A DNA stretch of 16,641 bases from CAHJXF01 sp038240015 (GCA_038240015.1 JBBSEF010000063.1:1-16641), one strand, 5' to 3'. Counted from the first letter of the stretch, positions 6,252 to 13,537 are shown. Numbers and translations: made by a program. Notes: generated by a model from the sequence alone, not told the origin.

Positions 6252-8942
6252 TTACAACGCGTGCGTCACCAGCTTGAAGTCCGGATCATCGGCATACGGC
6301 TTCACGGTGAAGCCAAGTTTCTTCATCAGCTTGAGCATGTCGGCGTTGTTGGCCAGCACCAGCCCGTCGATCTCGGTCAGCCCTTTTTCCCGCGCGACCT
6401 CCATGATGCTTTCCATCAGTCGCGAGCCCAGGCCCTTGCCGTTGAAGTCGTCGGCCACCACCAGCCCGAACTCGCAGCTCGACTGGTCGGGATTGGTGAC
6501 GTAGCGCGACACGCCAACGATGCGGTCGGTCTCGACCGCCTCGCCGGTCTCGTCCGTGCTGCGTTCCTTGACGACTGCCACCAGCGCCATCTCGCGGTCG
6601 TAGTCGATCAGCGTGAAGCGCGCCAGCATCGAGGGCGGCAATTCCTTGATGGACGACACGAAGCGGAAATAGCGGCTCTCGTGCGAGAGGTGATGCATCA
6701 GCACCTGCAGCATCTGCGCATCGTTCGGATGGATCGGACGCAGGGTGTATTCGCCGCCGCCCGGCAGCGGCCACACCTGCTCGTAATGCGCCGGGTACGG
6801 CAGGATCGCGAGGTGGTTGTAATGGTTGGTGCGCCCGCTGACGGGCTGCGCCGCGTTGTCGATCACGATGCGCGCGTCCACCGCCACGGCGCCGAACTCG
6901 TCGACGATGATCGGATTGATGTCCATCTCGCGCAGCTGCGGCAGTTCGCACACCATCTCCGAGACGCGCAACAACGCCTGCTCCAGCGCGTCCATGTCGA
7001 TCGCACCGGTGCCTCGCCACTCGCCCAGCGTCTCGGCAACGCGCGAGCGCTCGATCAGGCGACGTGCGAGAAACTGGTTGAGCGGCGGCAGCTCCATCGC
7101 GCGATCGTCGATCAACTCGATCATCGTCCCGCCGGCGCCGAACACGATCACCGGGCCGAACGGGTCGTCGGTCACCAGGCCGATGTAGATCTCGCGGCCG
7201 CGCTTTGCACGCGCCATTTTCTGGACGGTGACTCCGTTGATGCGCGCATCGGGCTGCTGGCGCTTCACGTGTTCCGCCAGGTCGTTGAAGGTGTCGCGCG
7301 CGCTTGCACCGTTCATGATGTTGAGCGCAACGCCCTGAACGTCCGACTTGTGACTGATATCGGCCGAGTCGATCTTGAGGGCCACGGGAAAGCCGAGTTG
7401 CGACGCGATCATCATCGCCTCGTTGGCACTGCGCGCGAGGATGGTCTTGGTGATCGGGATGTGGAAGGACGAGAGCAGTGCCTTCGACTCCATCTCGGTG
7501 AGCACCTTGCGGCGCTCCGCGAGCACGCTCTCGATCACCAGGCGCGCACCTTCGATGTCGGGCTTGGCCAGCGTCGATAACGGCGTCGGCGTCTGCTGCA
7601 GCAACTGCTGATTCAGGAAGAACGACGCGATATTGCCGAAGGCGCCCACCGCGGCCTCGGGCGTGCGAAAGCTCGGGATGCCGGCGTCGTTGAGGATGCC
7701 GCGCGCACCACCGACCGAGGCATCGCCCATCCAGCAGGTCAGGAGCGGCTTGCCGATCGCGGGCTTGATCGCGACCAGCGCTTGCGCGACCTCCGATGCA
7801 TCCACACCCGTTTTCGGCGAGAAGATCGTCAGGACACCATCGATCTGTGAGTCGCTCGCGGCCGTTTCGATCGCCGCGATGAAATGCTCGGCGCGAGCTT
7901 CTTCGGAAACGTCGATCAAATCCGACAATGATGCGAGCTTGGGCAGGCGCGGCTTCAAGGCGCTGACGGACTCGGCCGACAGCGTGCCCAGGTGCAGCGA
8001 GATCTCATTGACCCAGTCGGCGGCCAGCACGCCGGGTCCGCCACCGTTGGTCACAATGGCCAGGCGTGGGCCGACCGGCCGGTAACGCGAGGCCAGGCAC
8101 TTGGCTGCCGAGAAAAGTTCGACGAACGAACGCACCCGTACCGCGCCGGCCCTACGCAAAGCGGCATCGAACACTTCGTCGCTGCCGACGATCGCGCCGC
8201 AGTGGGTCTGCGCGGCTTGATTGCCGGCCGGTTTGCGACCGGCCTTGAGCACCACCGTCGGCTTCGCGCTCGCGGCCGAACGCAGGGCGCTCATGAATCG
8301 TCGCGCGCTGGTGATCCCTTCGACGTAGACGATGATGCTGTGGGTCTGCGCATCGCTGGCGAAGTAGTCGAGCACCTGCGCGATATCGACCGACGTGTTG
8401 GGTCCGAGCGATACCACCGAGGAAAATCCCACGCCGTTCTCGCTGGCCCAGTCGAGCATCGACGAGGTCAGCGCGCCCGACTGCGATACCAGCGCCAGCA
8501 AGCCTGCCTTGGCCAGCGGTCCGATCGCGCTGGCATTGAGATTCAGTTTCGGACGCTGAAAGCCCAGAGAGTTCGGGCCGAGCAGGTAGACGTTCTCGCG
8601 GCGCGCGATTCGCTTGAGCTCGGCAGCCTGTTCGGCAATGATGCCGCTGGAGATCACCAGCGCCGACCGGCAAGCCATACGGCCGGCAACTTCCAGTGCA
8701 GCCGCGATCTCCTGCGGCGGCAACGCGATGATGGCCAGATCGGCTCGTGCCTGCGCCAAGTCCGCGAGCGTGCCGCTGGTGTGGATGTCCAGGAACTGCA
8801 TCGTGCCGCTGTAGCGCTGGGCGCGGATCGCCTCCAATAGCGACCGGGCCTGCGCCGTCTGGGTGGAAGGGTCATCCACGCTACCGGCGAAGACGACGAT
8901 CGAGTCGGGAGAAAACAGCGGAGTGAGAAAGTGTTTGTCCAT
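6252..8942 (-). CDS. Pat/PatZ-like NDP-forming acyl-CoA ligase fused to GNAT acetyltransferase
   Basis: An 896-aa protein in the order of E. coli PatZ and Salmonella Pat (886 aa). It has a CoA-binding/succinyl-CoA-ligase-like half (about 1-450, with LLGPNSLG near 120 and VSQSGALT near 152), an ATP-grasp domain (about 480-700, with GFPVALKIDS), and a C-terminal GNAT domain (about 725-890) with acetyl-CoA motif VADDFNGKGLGSRLM. Such proteins acetylate lysines, classically the active-site lysine of acetyl-CoA synthetase, switching it off. The ligase half keeps a His247 in QTHCGAIVGSDEVFDAAL, the position of the catalytic His of NDP-forming ligases. I recall that this residue is lost in some Pat proteins, so ligase activity may remain. 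It starts 5 bp after the HDAC stop, implying coupled translation. Whether acetylation or ligation is the main activity is not decided by sequence. Confidence 0.9.
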   Translation of the reverse strand: MDKHFLTPLFSPDSIVVFAGSVDDPSTQTAQARSLLEAIRAQRYSGTMQFLDIHTSGTLADLAQARADLAIIALPPQEIAAALEVAGRMACRSALVISSGIIAEQAAELKRIARRENVYLLGPNSLGFQRPKLNLNASAIGPLAKAGLLALVSQSGALTSSMLDWASENGVGFSSVVSLGPNTSVDIAQVLDYFASDAQTHSIIVYVEGITSARRFMSALRSAASAKPTVVLKAGRKPAGNQAAQTHCGAIVGSDEVFDAALRRAGAVRVRSFVELFSAAKCLASRYRPVGPRLAIVTNGGGPGVLAADWVNEISLHLGTLSAESVSALKPRLPKLASLSDLIDVSEEARAEHFIAAIETAASDSQIDGVLTIFSPKTGVDASEVAQALVAIKPAIGKPLLTCWMGDASVGGARGILNDAGIPSFRTPEAAVGAFGNIASFFLNQQLLQQTPTPLSTLAKPDIEGARLVIESVLAERRKVLTEMESKALLSSFHIPITKTILARSANEAMMIASQLGFPVALKIDSADISHKSDVQGVALNIMNGASARDTFNDLAEHVKRQQPDARINGVTVQKMARAKRGREIYIGLVTDDPFGPVIVFGAGGTMIELIDDRAMELPPLNQFLARRLIERSRVAETLGEWRGTGAIDMDALEQALLRVSEMVCELPQLREMDINPIIVDEFGAVAVDARIVIDNAAQPVSGRTNHYNHLAILPYPAHYEQVWPLPGGGEYTLRPIHPNDAQMLQVLMHHLSHESRYFRFVSSIKELPPSMLARFTLIDYDREMALVAVVKERSTDETGEAVETDRIVGVSRYVTNPDQSSCEFGLVVADDFNGKGLGSRLMESIMEVAREKGLTEIDGLVLANNADMLKLMKKLGFTVKPYADDPDFKLVTHAL

Positions 8943-8947
8943 GAGAG

Positions 8948-9871
8948 TCAGTCTGCACCGATCAGCACCTTGACATGTGCCGCGGCACTGCGACCGAGCG
9001 CGCTGAGGTCGTAGCCGCCTTCGAGACAGGAGATGACACGGCCCTGACAGTGACGCCCCGCGACAGCCATGACTTGCCGGGTGGCCCAGGCGTAGTCGGC
9101 CTCGACCAGTCCGAGATTTCCCATGTCGTCCTCGCGGTGCCCATCGAATCCCGCCGAAAAATAGATCAATTCAGGCCGGAACCCATCCAGTGCCGCAATC
9201 CAGCCGTCCGCGATCGCCTCGCGGAATTGTTCGCTGCCTGATCGCGAAGGCAGCGGGACCGCGATCATGTGGGGCCCGTTGAGACCTTCGGTAAAAGGAT
9301 AGAGGCCATGCTCGTAGATCGAGCACAGGAGCACGCGGTCATCGTCGCGAAAGATGTCCTCGCTGCCGTTGCCGAGGTGCACGTCGAAGTCGACCAGCGC
9401 CACGCGCTGCAGGCCATGCACTTTCAGCGCATGACGAATGCCTACCGCCACGTTGTTGAAGAAGCAGAAGCCCATCGCCGCAGCACGCGCGGCATGGTGG
9501 CCCGGCGGTCGCACATTGCAGAAGGCCGAGGGCGCTTTACCCGCAATGACCAGGTCGGTCGCAAGGACCGCCGCGCCGGCAGCGCGCAGCGCCGCCGTAA
9601 CGGTGAATCGATTCATGCAAGTGTCGGGGTCCACCTGTAGATAGCCGTCGGCTGGTGAAGACGCGATGATTTCCCTGACATAGGACAACGCGTGCGCCCG
9701 ACCGAGTTGTGCCTCCGTGGCCAACGGAGCGACGTACGTTTCCATGTAATCGAGCAGCCCCTTGATCAGAAGCTGATCGTGAATCGCCCCCAGTCGTTCA
9801 GGGCATTCCGGGTGGCCGGCACCCATCTCGTGGAGAGCGCATTCGGCATGTGTGATGTATGCGGCAAGCAA
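8948..9871 (-). CDS. HDAC-family (class II/AcuC-like) zinc deacetylase
   Basis: A 307-aa arginase/deacetylase-fold enzyme. Seen in order: RPPGHHA with tandem His125-His126, GFCFFNN, DFDVHLGNG carrying zinc ligands Asp163 and His165, AGFDGH with the third ligand Asp243, and EGGYDL with the transition-state Tyr287. The zinc site and catalytic residues are complete. The usual second His of DxDVHHGNG is Leu166 here. Likely substrates are acetyl-lysine proteins, as for AcuC, though bacterial relatives can also deacetylate polyamines. The start is TTG at 9871; a GAGGTGA lies 4 nt upstream, and no ATG fits better given that MxAYITHxxC is the family's normal beginning. The stop of a 44-codon ORF lies 4 nt upstream. 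Lying next to the acetyltransferase gene, it is probably the eraser for that enzyme's marks. Confidence 0.9.
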   Translation of the reverse strand: MLAAYITHAECALHEMGAGHPECPERLGAIHDQLLIKGLLDYMETYVAPLATEAQLGRAHALSYVREIIASSPADGYLQVDPDTCMNRFTVTAALRAAGAAVLATDLVIAGKAPSAFCNVRPPGHHAARAAAMGFCFFNNVAVGIRHALKVHGLQRVALVDFDVHLGNGSEDIFRDDDRVLLCSIYEHGLYPFTEGLNGPHMIAVPLPSRSGSEQFREAIADGWIAALDGFRPELIYFSAGFDGHREDDMGNLGLVEADYAWATRQVMAVAGRHCQGRVISCLEGGYDLSALGRSAAAHVKVLIGAD

Positions 9872-9875
9872 TCCG

Positions 9876-10010
9876 TCACCTCGAGTTCCGGCGAGTACGG
9901 GCCAGATTCTCAGGACAGTTTAGGCTTGCGCGAACCGATTGCATTTTGGAGGCGGGGGTTCTTTCGAATTCTTGGTGGAAGGCGTTCGGTTGTTCGGGCG
10001 TTCACCATCG
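9876..10010 (-). CDS. Small 44-aa basic leader ORF coupled to the HDAC gene
   Basis: ATG at 10008-10010 is preceded by AAGGAGG (10014-10020, minus strand) at near-ideal spacing, the best Shine-Dalgarno in this operon. The frame runs 44 codons and stops 4 nt before the HDAC TTG, with the stop overlapping the HDAC ribosome site. The peptide is strongly basic (many Arg/Lys), starts MVNARTTERLPPRIRKKTPA and has no membrane segment or recognised domain. Arrangement suggests either a regulatory leader peptide or a means of coupling ribosomes into the HDAC cistron, whose own TTG start is weak. It could also be the true 5' beginning of the operon's coding region. It was found by reading, and no homology is claimed. 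Confidence 0.5.
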
Positions 10011-10024
10011 TCGCCTCCTTCAAT

Positions 10025-10049
10025 GTGTCACAGCATGGAGACGTGACAC
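10025..10049. promoter_or_regulatory. Perfect dyad GTGTCAC-N11-GTGACAC, candidate operator
   Basis: GTGTCAC (10025-10031) and GTGACAC (10043-10049) form a perfect 7-bp inverted repeat, centred 27 bp upstream of the leader-ORF ATG and a few bases before its Shine-Dalgarno. The position suits repressor binding over a promoter or in the 5' leader of the deacetylase/acetyltransferase/MgtA operon. I could not place convincing -35/-10 hexamers or name the regulator. Confidence 0.45.
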
Positions 10050-10086
10050 GCGACTCGGGGCGATCAGGTCAGCGAGCTTCAGCAGT

Positions 10087-10310
10087 GGTTCGGTCCCAAC
10101 AAGTGCGAGGTGTTAGGGTCGGCAGATACGAATTGACCCGAAAACGATGATCGATGCATTGCGCCCGGCGATCAAGCGCCTTCACTATCCGGTGAAGATC
10201 ATGCTGGTATGCGTGCGCTGGTAAGTGGCTTACCCGCTGAGCTTGCGCCAGCTCGAAGAGATGAGGGCCGAGCGCGGCGTGTTGGTCGATCACTCGATGT
10301 TCACCGCGGA
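10087..10310 (+). mobile_element. IS6-family left-end remnant with N-terminal transposase fragment
   Basis: The segment starts with a decayed terminal repeat GGTTCGGTCCCAACA (10087) and then follows the right-hand IS6 copy: the shared GCGAGGTGTTAGGGTCGGC and the transposase ATG at 10147. The protein frame matches (LRPAIKRLHYPVKIMLVCVRW) until codon 26, where Tyr TAT has become TAA. Homology continues through LSLRQLEEMRAERGVLVDHS, then a one-base loss breaks the frame and similarity fades near 10305-10310. Nothing of the DDE domain follows. It is inactive and sits about 77 bp upstream of the leader ORF, so it probably replaced older promoter-distal DNA of the operon. Confidence 0.85.
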
Positions 10311-10399
10311 CGGGCGGGCCCGAGGGGCATTTGGCGCGGGACCTGCGTGAGGACGGATCCTTTTGCGCAGGGTCGCACCGCAGCGAATCTGCGAAGGCG

Positions 10400-11437
10400 C
10401 TAAGCCTCGATAATTACTTTGAGCGCCTTGGTCTCTGCGGCGCGGCCAAAAGTGTCGTAGGCGTCGAGAATCTGGTCGAGCTTGAACCGATGCGTGATCA
10501 GACGAAGCGGGTCGAGCGTTCTGGCTTGCACGGTCTTCAATAGCATGGGCGTTGAAACCGTATCGACCAGCCGGGTGGTGATCGCGATGTTCTTTGACCA
10601 TAGCACTTCGAGGTGAAGGTCGACCTTCTGGCCATGTACACCGATATTGGCGATGGTGCCGCCCGGCGCGATGATTGCCTCACACATCTCGAAGGTGGCC
10701 GGAATACCCACCGCCTCGATGGCAATGTCGACACCGCGCATGCCGGTGATCTTCATAATCGTTTCGACGGCCTTGCTGTCGGTACTGTTGACGGTTGTCG
10801 TGGCGCCGAAACGTTTCGCAACTTCGAGGCGATTCTCGTCGAGATCGACCATGATGATCTCGGCAGGCGAATAGAACTGCGCTGTGAGCAAGGCGGCCAG
10901 ACCGATCGGCCCGGAGCCTACGATCGCAACCGTCGAACCCGGCGCGACCTTTCCACTGAGTACACCGCATTCGAAGCCGGTCGGCAAGATGTCGCTCAGC
11001 ATGACCAGCGCCTCTTCGTCCAATCCATCAGGAATCGCGTATAGGCTGGTGTCTGCGTGCGGGATACGGACATATTCGGCTTGCGTGCCATCGATCTCGT
11101 TGCCAAGAATCCAGCCCCCGGTCGTGCAGTGCGAGTACATGCCGCGCCGGCAGTAGTCGCACTTGCCGCAGGAAGAGATGCACGAGATGAGCACGCGGTC
11201 GCCTGGGTGGAACGCGGTCACACCAGCGCCGACGGAATCGACGAGTCCAACACCCTCGTGTCCGAGGATGCGACCCGGTGCGCAGGTGGCGACGTCGCCT
11301 TTGAGGATATGCAGATCGGTGCCGCAGATGGTTGTCTTCACCATCTTCACGATCGCGTCGCCGGGCGCCCGGATCTCGGGCGTCGGACGGTCTTCGATCG
11401 CCTTCAACCCTGGTCCGCCGTAAACCAATGCCTTCAT
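10400..11437 (-). CDS. Zinc-dependent NAD-linked alcohol dehydrogenase (MDR family)
   Basis: A 345-aa medium-chain dehydrogenase interconverting alcohols and aldehydes or ketones in the cytoplasm. The catalytic zinc ligands are Cys38 (TTICGTDLH) and His60-Glu61 (GHEGVG). The structural zinc knuckle is Cys90, 93, 96 and 104 in CGKCDYCRRGMYSHC. The Rossmann fold has GSGPIG (about 174-179), with Asp198 at the end of the next strand (MVDLDENR), which favours NAD over NADP. Length and motifs are normal. The start ATG is preceded by GGAG 7 nt upstream. Directly before it lies a perfect GC-rich palindrome and a T6 tract, suggesting regulated transcription. It is separated from the upstream USP remnant by about 240 bp and is likely its own transcription unit. 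Exact substrate is not predictable. Confidence 0.92.
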   Translation of the reverse strand: MKALVYGGPGLKAIEDRPTPEIRAPGDAIVKMVKTTICGTDLHILKGDVATCAPGRILGHEGVGLVDSVGAGVTAFHPGDRVLISCISSCGKCDYCRRGMYSHCTTGGWILGNEIDGTQAEYVRIPHADTSLYAIPDGLDEEALVMLSDILPTGFECGVLSGKVAPGSTVAIVGSGPIGLAALLTAQFYSPAEIIMVDLDENRLEVAKRFGATTTVNSTDSKAVETIMKITGMRGVDIAIEAVGIPATFEMCEAIIAPGGTIANIGVHGQKVDLHLEVLWSKNIAITTRLVDTVSTPMLLKTVQARTLDPLRLITHRFKLDQILDAYDTFGRAAETKALKVIIEA

Positions 11438-11446
11438 ATGTGCTCC

Positions 11447-11474
11447 AAAAAATTGATGGGCGCACAGTGCGCCC
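11447..11474 (-). promoter_or_regulatory. Palindrome plus T-tract in the ADH leader: attenuator or operator
   Basis: GGGCGCAC (11458-11465) and GTGCGCCC (11467-11474) form a perfect 8-bp inverted repeat with a 1-nt centre. Read toward the ADH gene it is followed after 5 nt by six Ts (11452-11447), then the GGAG ribosome site and the ATG. Because the 1-nt loop must open in RNA, the hairpin would have about 7 bp. It resembles a terminator lying inside the leader, so it could attenuate the gene, or be a DNA operator, or end the upstream transcript. Confidence 0.5.
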
Positions 11475-11676
11475 TATGTGGATCGCTCAGCGACCTTCCG
11501 ATCCATTGCGGCGATGGGGGCCCCACGCACTGGCGCTCATGAACGAGGCTAACGCTCCCGAACAGCTGCGCCCAACCAATATCGGAAGTCAGGCAAATAC
11601 TCATGATGACATTGCGCAAAGAGACCTTGGACGCGCAACTTGACGAACTGCCATTCCGCGTCAGGAACCATCCCTG

Positions 11677-12048
11677 TCAAATGACGGCTTTGGACGCGGA
11701 GACGATAGAACGCAACAATAGAACCGGGATCGGTGCAGTGCGAACAATGTTCTCAGCATCGCTGCCCATGAATAGGCGCCCGACAGCGCCCCACACGCCC
11801 GCTTGAGCAATGACGAGGGCGCACACGCGCCGAGCCAAAGTGTCGCTCAGCACGGTGTCGACTTTCAGTCCGTTGGCCTGCACACGCGTCTGCGCCTCAT
11901 TCAGGATCTCGCCGCCCGCGTTGCGCAGCGCGATTAGAATCTCACCCGAATTCGCGAAACCATCGCCCACGCTAAACGCAAACGATAGCTCATCGATTAC
12001 GTGGATCAGCCGCATTCGGTGCCTTCCATCATCATCGACGACCGCCAT
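11677..12048 (-). pseudogene. Universal stress protein (UspA family), truncated and internally deleted
   Basis: The 123-codon frame matches the UspA family: RLIHVIDELSFAFSVGDGF, a middle with KVDTVLSDTLARRVCALVI, and the C-terminal VGRLFMGSDAENIVRTAPIPVLLLR. Two defects are visible. The N-terminal strand with the normal ILVAVDGS-like start is absent; the ATG at 12048 opens at what should be about residue 35. Also, WGA (residues 86-88) joins directly to VGRLF, where relatives have about 12 more residues containing the fourth strand and the first glycines of the GxxG-9x-G(S/T) nucleotide loop, consistent with an in-frame loss near 11785. It should not fold or bind ATP normally. Related intact proteins (about 150 aa) respond to stress and hypoxia. 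Confidence 0.72.
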
Positions 12049-12609
12049 CTGATTCCAGGGTGGACAGCCGTTGGACGAGTTCGAACGCGCCTTGCGGCAG
12101 ATTGACAGCGGCAGCTTGCATTGGGAAATCGAAAAGCATTGACAAAGCGACTATTAATAACAAATGTTGAAAAACTGCGAGTTTCTTTGGACGGTTTCCA
12201 TTGAGTGATCGTTAAAGGTCGGAACGCACCCAAAGAACGAGGCAAGGAACCTAGACCGCAATAATTTGCATTACTTTAAATAGCGAAATACGGCGGCAAT
12301 TTTTTCGAGCAGCTTTGCACTGCCGTCGCCGACTTCTTCGCGCGCTTGGTGATTTTCATTCGACCAATTTTCCCTTATTAAAGTGAGACTCGCCTTGGAA
12401 AGGACCACGCTCTGCTCGTCAGCCAATCGCGCCGCGGCCGCGTTGTATTCGCTCGCCTCGTGGCGACAACTTCAAGGAGAAACTAAAGATGTCTTTGCTG
12501 CGGATGGAACGTCGGCTTCGGTTCGGCTGCAGCCCGACACGCTGATCTAATGAGTGAATGGTGGCTGAGACCGGGTTCGGCATAGCCAGCAGGGACACGG
12601 AGACGTCGA
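12049..12609. other. Non-coding or decayed region between usp and xth remnants
   Basis: A 561-bp stretch, more AT-rich in its middle (about 12140-12400). Three short frames are protein-like but unproven: a 35-codon minus frame (12032-12139, beginning MLFDFPMQAAAVNLPQG); a minus frame ending at 12271, readable from a TTG at 12426, whose tail is SAKLLEKIAAVFRYLK; and a plus frame 12383-12550 (GTG start, 55 codons) overlapping it. A plus-strand AAGGAG followed by ATGTCTTTGCTG near 12474-12501 resembles a phasin gene start to my eye, but the frame closes after 18 codons. These may be scraps of lost genes. No terminator or RNA gene was recognised. Confidence 0.35.
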
Positions 12610-13399
12610 TCACCTCAGCGAAACCCACACGGGTGCGTGGTCGCTCGAAGCCTCGCGGCCTCGCACGGCGCTGTCTACGTTAGCTGCAACGAGACGCTTC
12701 GCTAACCGGGGACCAAGCAGAACGTGGTCGATTTGCGAGCCCAGCGATTTCGCATGTAGTCCCGAAACGTGTAAATCGACTCGCGCGGGTGCTTCGTGCG
12801 CAGGGCATCTTTCCAGCCCTGGGCTACGAGGCGATCAAATGCGTCGCGCGACGCGGGCTGCAGCAGGGCGTTGTCGTCATATGAAGTCGTCGGGTAGATA
12901 TCGTGGTCGGGTAGATATCGTGGTCGGTCGGGACCACATTGAAGTCGCCCAGCAACGCGACAGGAATATCGGCGTCGAGCATCGACTGCGCGTGAGCGAT
13001 GAGTCGTTCGAACCAGTTCAGCTTGTACTGGAACTTGGGCCCGGGGCAAGGGTTGCCGTTAGGCAGGTAGATCGACGCGTAAAGAACGCCTTCGATTGCG
13101 GCCTCCACGTACCGTGCTTGCAAGTCGTGGGGGTCTCCAGGAAGGGTGCGTCGCACTTCAATGGGTTGGCTTCCCTTGGCCAGCAACGCTACGCCGTTCC
13201 AGGTCCGCTCGCCGACGACGAGCGAACCATAGCCTGCATCTGCCAAGCGACGATGTGGAAAATCATTATTGGTGATTTTTAATTCCTGCAGCGCGAGTAC
13301 ATCAGGAGATGTTTCGTCAAGCCACTGGACAAGAAGCTCAAGGCGCTTGTTGACGCCGTTGATGTTCCAGGTCGCGATCTTCACTTTATTGTTCGCCAT
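12610..13399 (-). pseudogene. xth: Exodeoxyribonuclease III (xth), broken by two frameshifts
   Basis: The ATG at 13399 opens an exonuclease III/AP endonuclease of the EEP fold, which normally cuts at abasic sites and degrades one strand of duplex DNA. Visible: KIATWNINGVNKR with the metal-site Asn, LALQELK with Glu39, WNGVAL, YASIYLPNGNPCPGPKFQYK, and GDFN with Asp152/Asn154. At 12889-12922 a 17-bp tandem duplication shifts the frame after DHDIYPTT. The next frame continues NALLQPASRDAFDRL to YTFRDYMRNRWAR. Near 12735 a small loss shifts frame again, and the rest is IDHVLLGPRLAKRLV to SSDHAPVWVSLR ending at 12610, including the catalytic SDH. All parts of a normal roughly 260-aa enzyme are present across three frames, so decay is recent. 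A TTG 9 nt upstream of the ATG is a weaker alternative start. Confidence 0.88.
12889..12922. repeat. 17-bp perfect tandem duplication inside xth
   Basis: GTCGGGTAGATATCGTG occurs twice back to back (12889-12905 and 12906-12922), followed by five more bases of a third copy. Removing one copy restores the exonuclease III reading frame (DIYPTTSYDDNALLQP), so the duplication is the cause of the first frameshift. It is a simple slippage or unequal-crossover product that could revert. Confidence 0.9.
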
Positions 13400-13537
13400 C
13401 GTTCGCAAGCCGAGCGAGATTCAGCGGGCAGTGGTGGCGGCGAAGTTGCCGATTCTTACGCACGGAATGCGTGCCGATCAGAGAGGCCCATTGGCCGCTG
13501 TGAACGTTGGCGAGCGTCGCATCTAAACGTGGTCGGG

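Noticed and set aside
5543..6277. 244-aa plus-strand open frame
   Set aside because: Antisense shadow of the mgtA N-terminal half; Arg/Gln-rich with no recognisable fold.
6132..7580. 482-aa plus-strand open frame
   Set aside because: Antisense to the Pat-like gene and the mgtA start; a His/Arg/Gln-rich shadow with no domain.
7992..8840. 282-aa plus-strand open frame
   Set aside because: Antisense shadow of the CoA-ligase half of the Pat-like gene.
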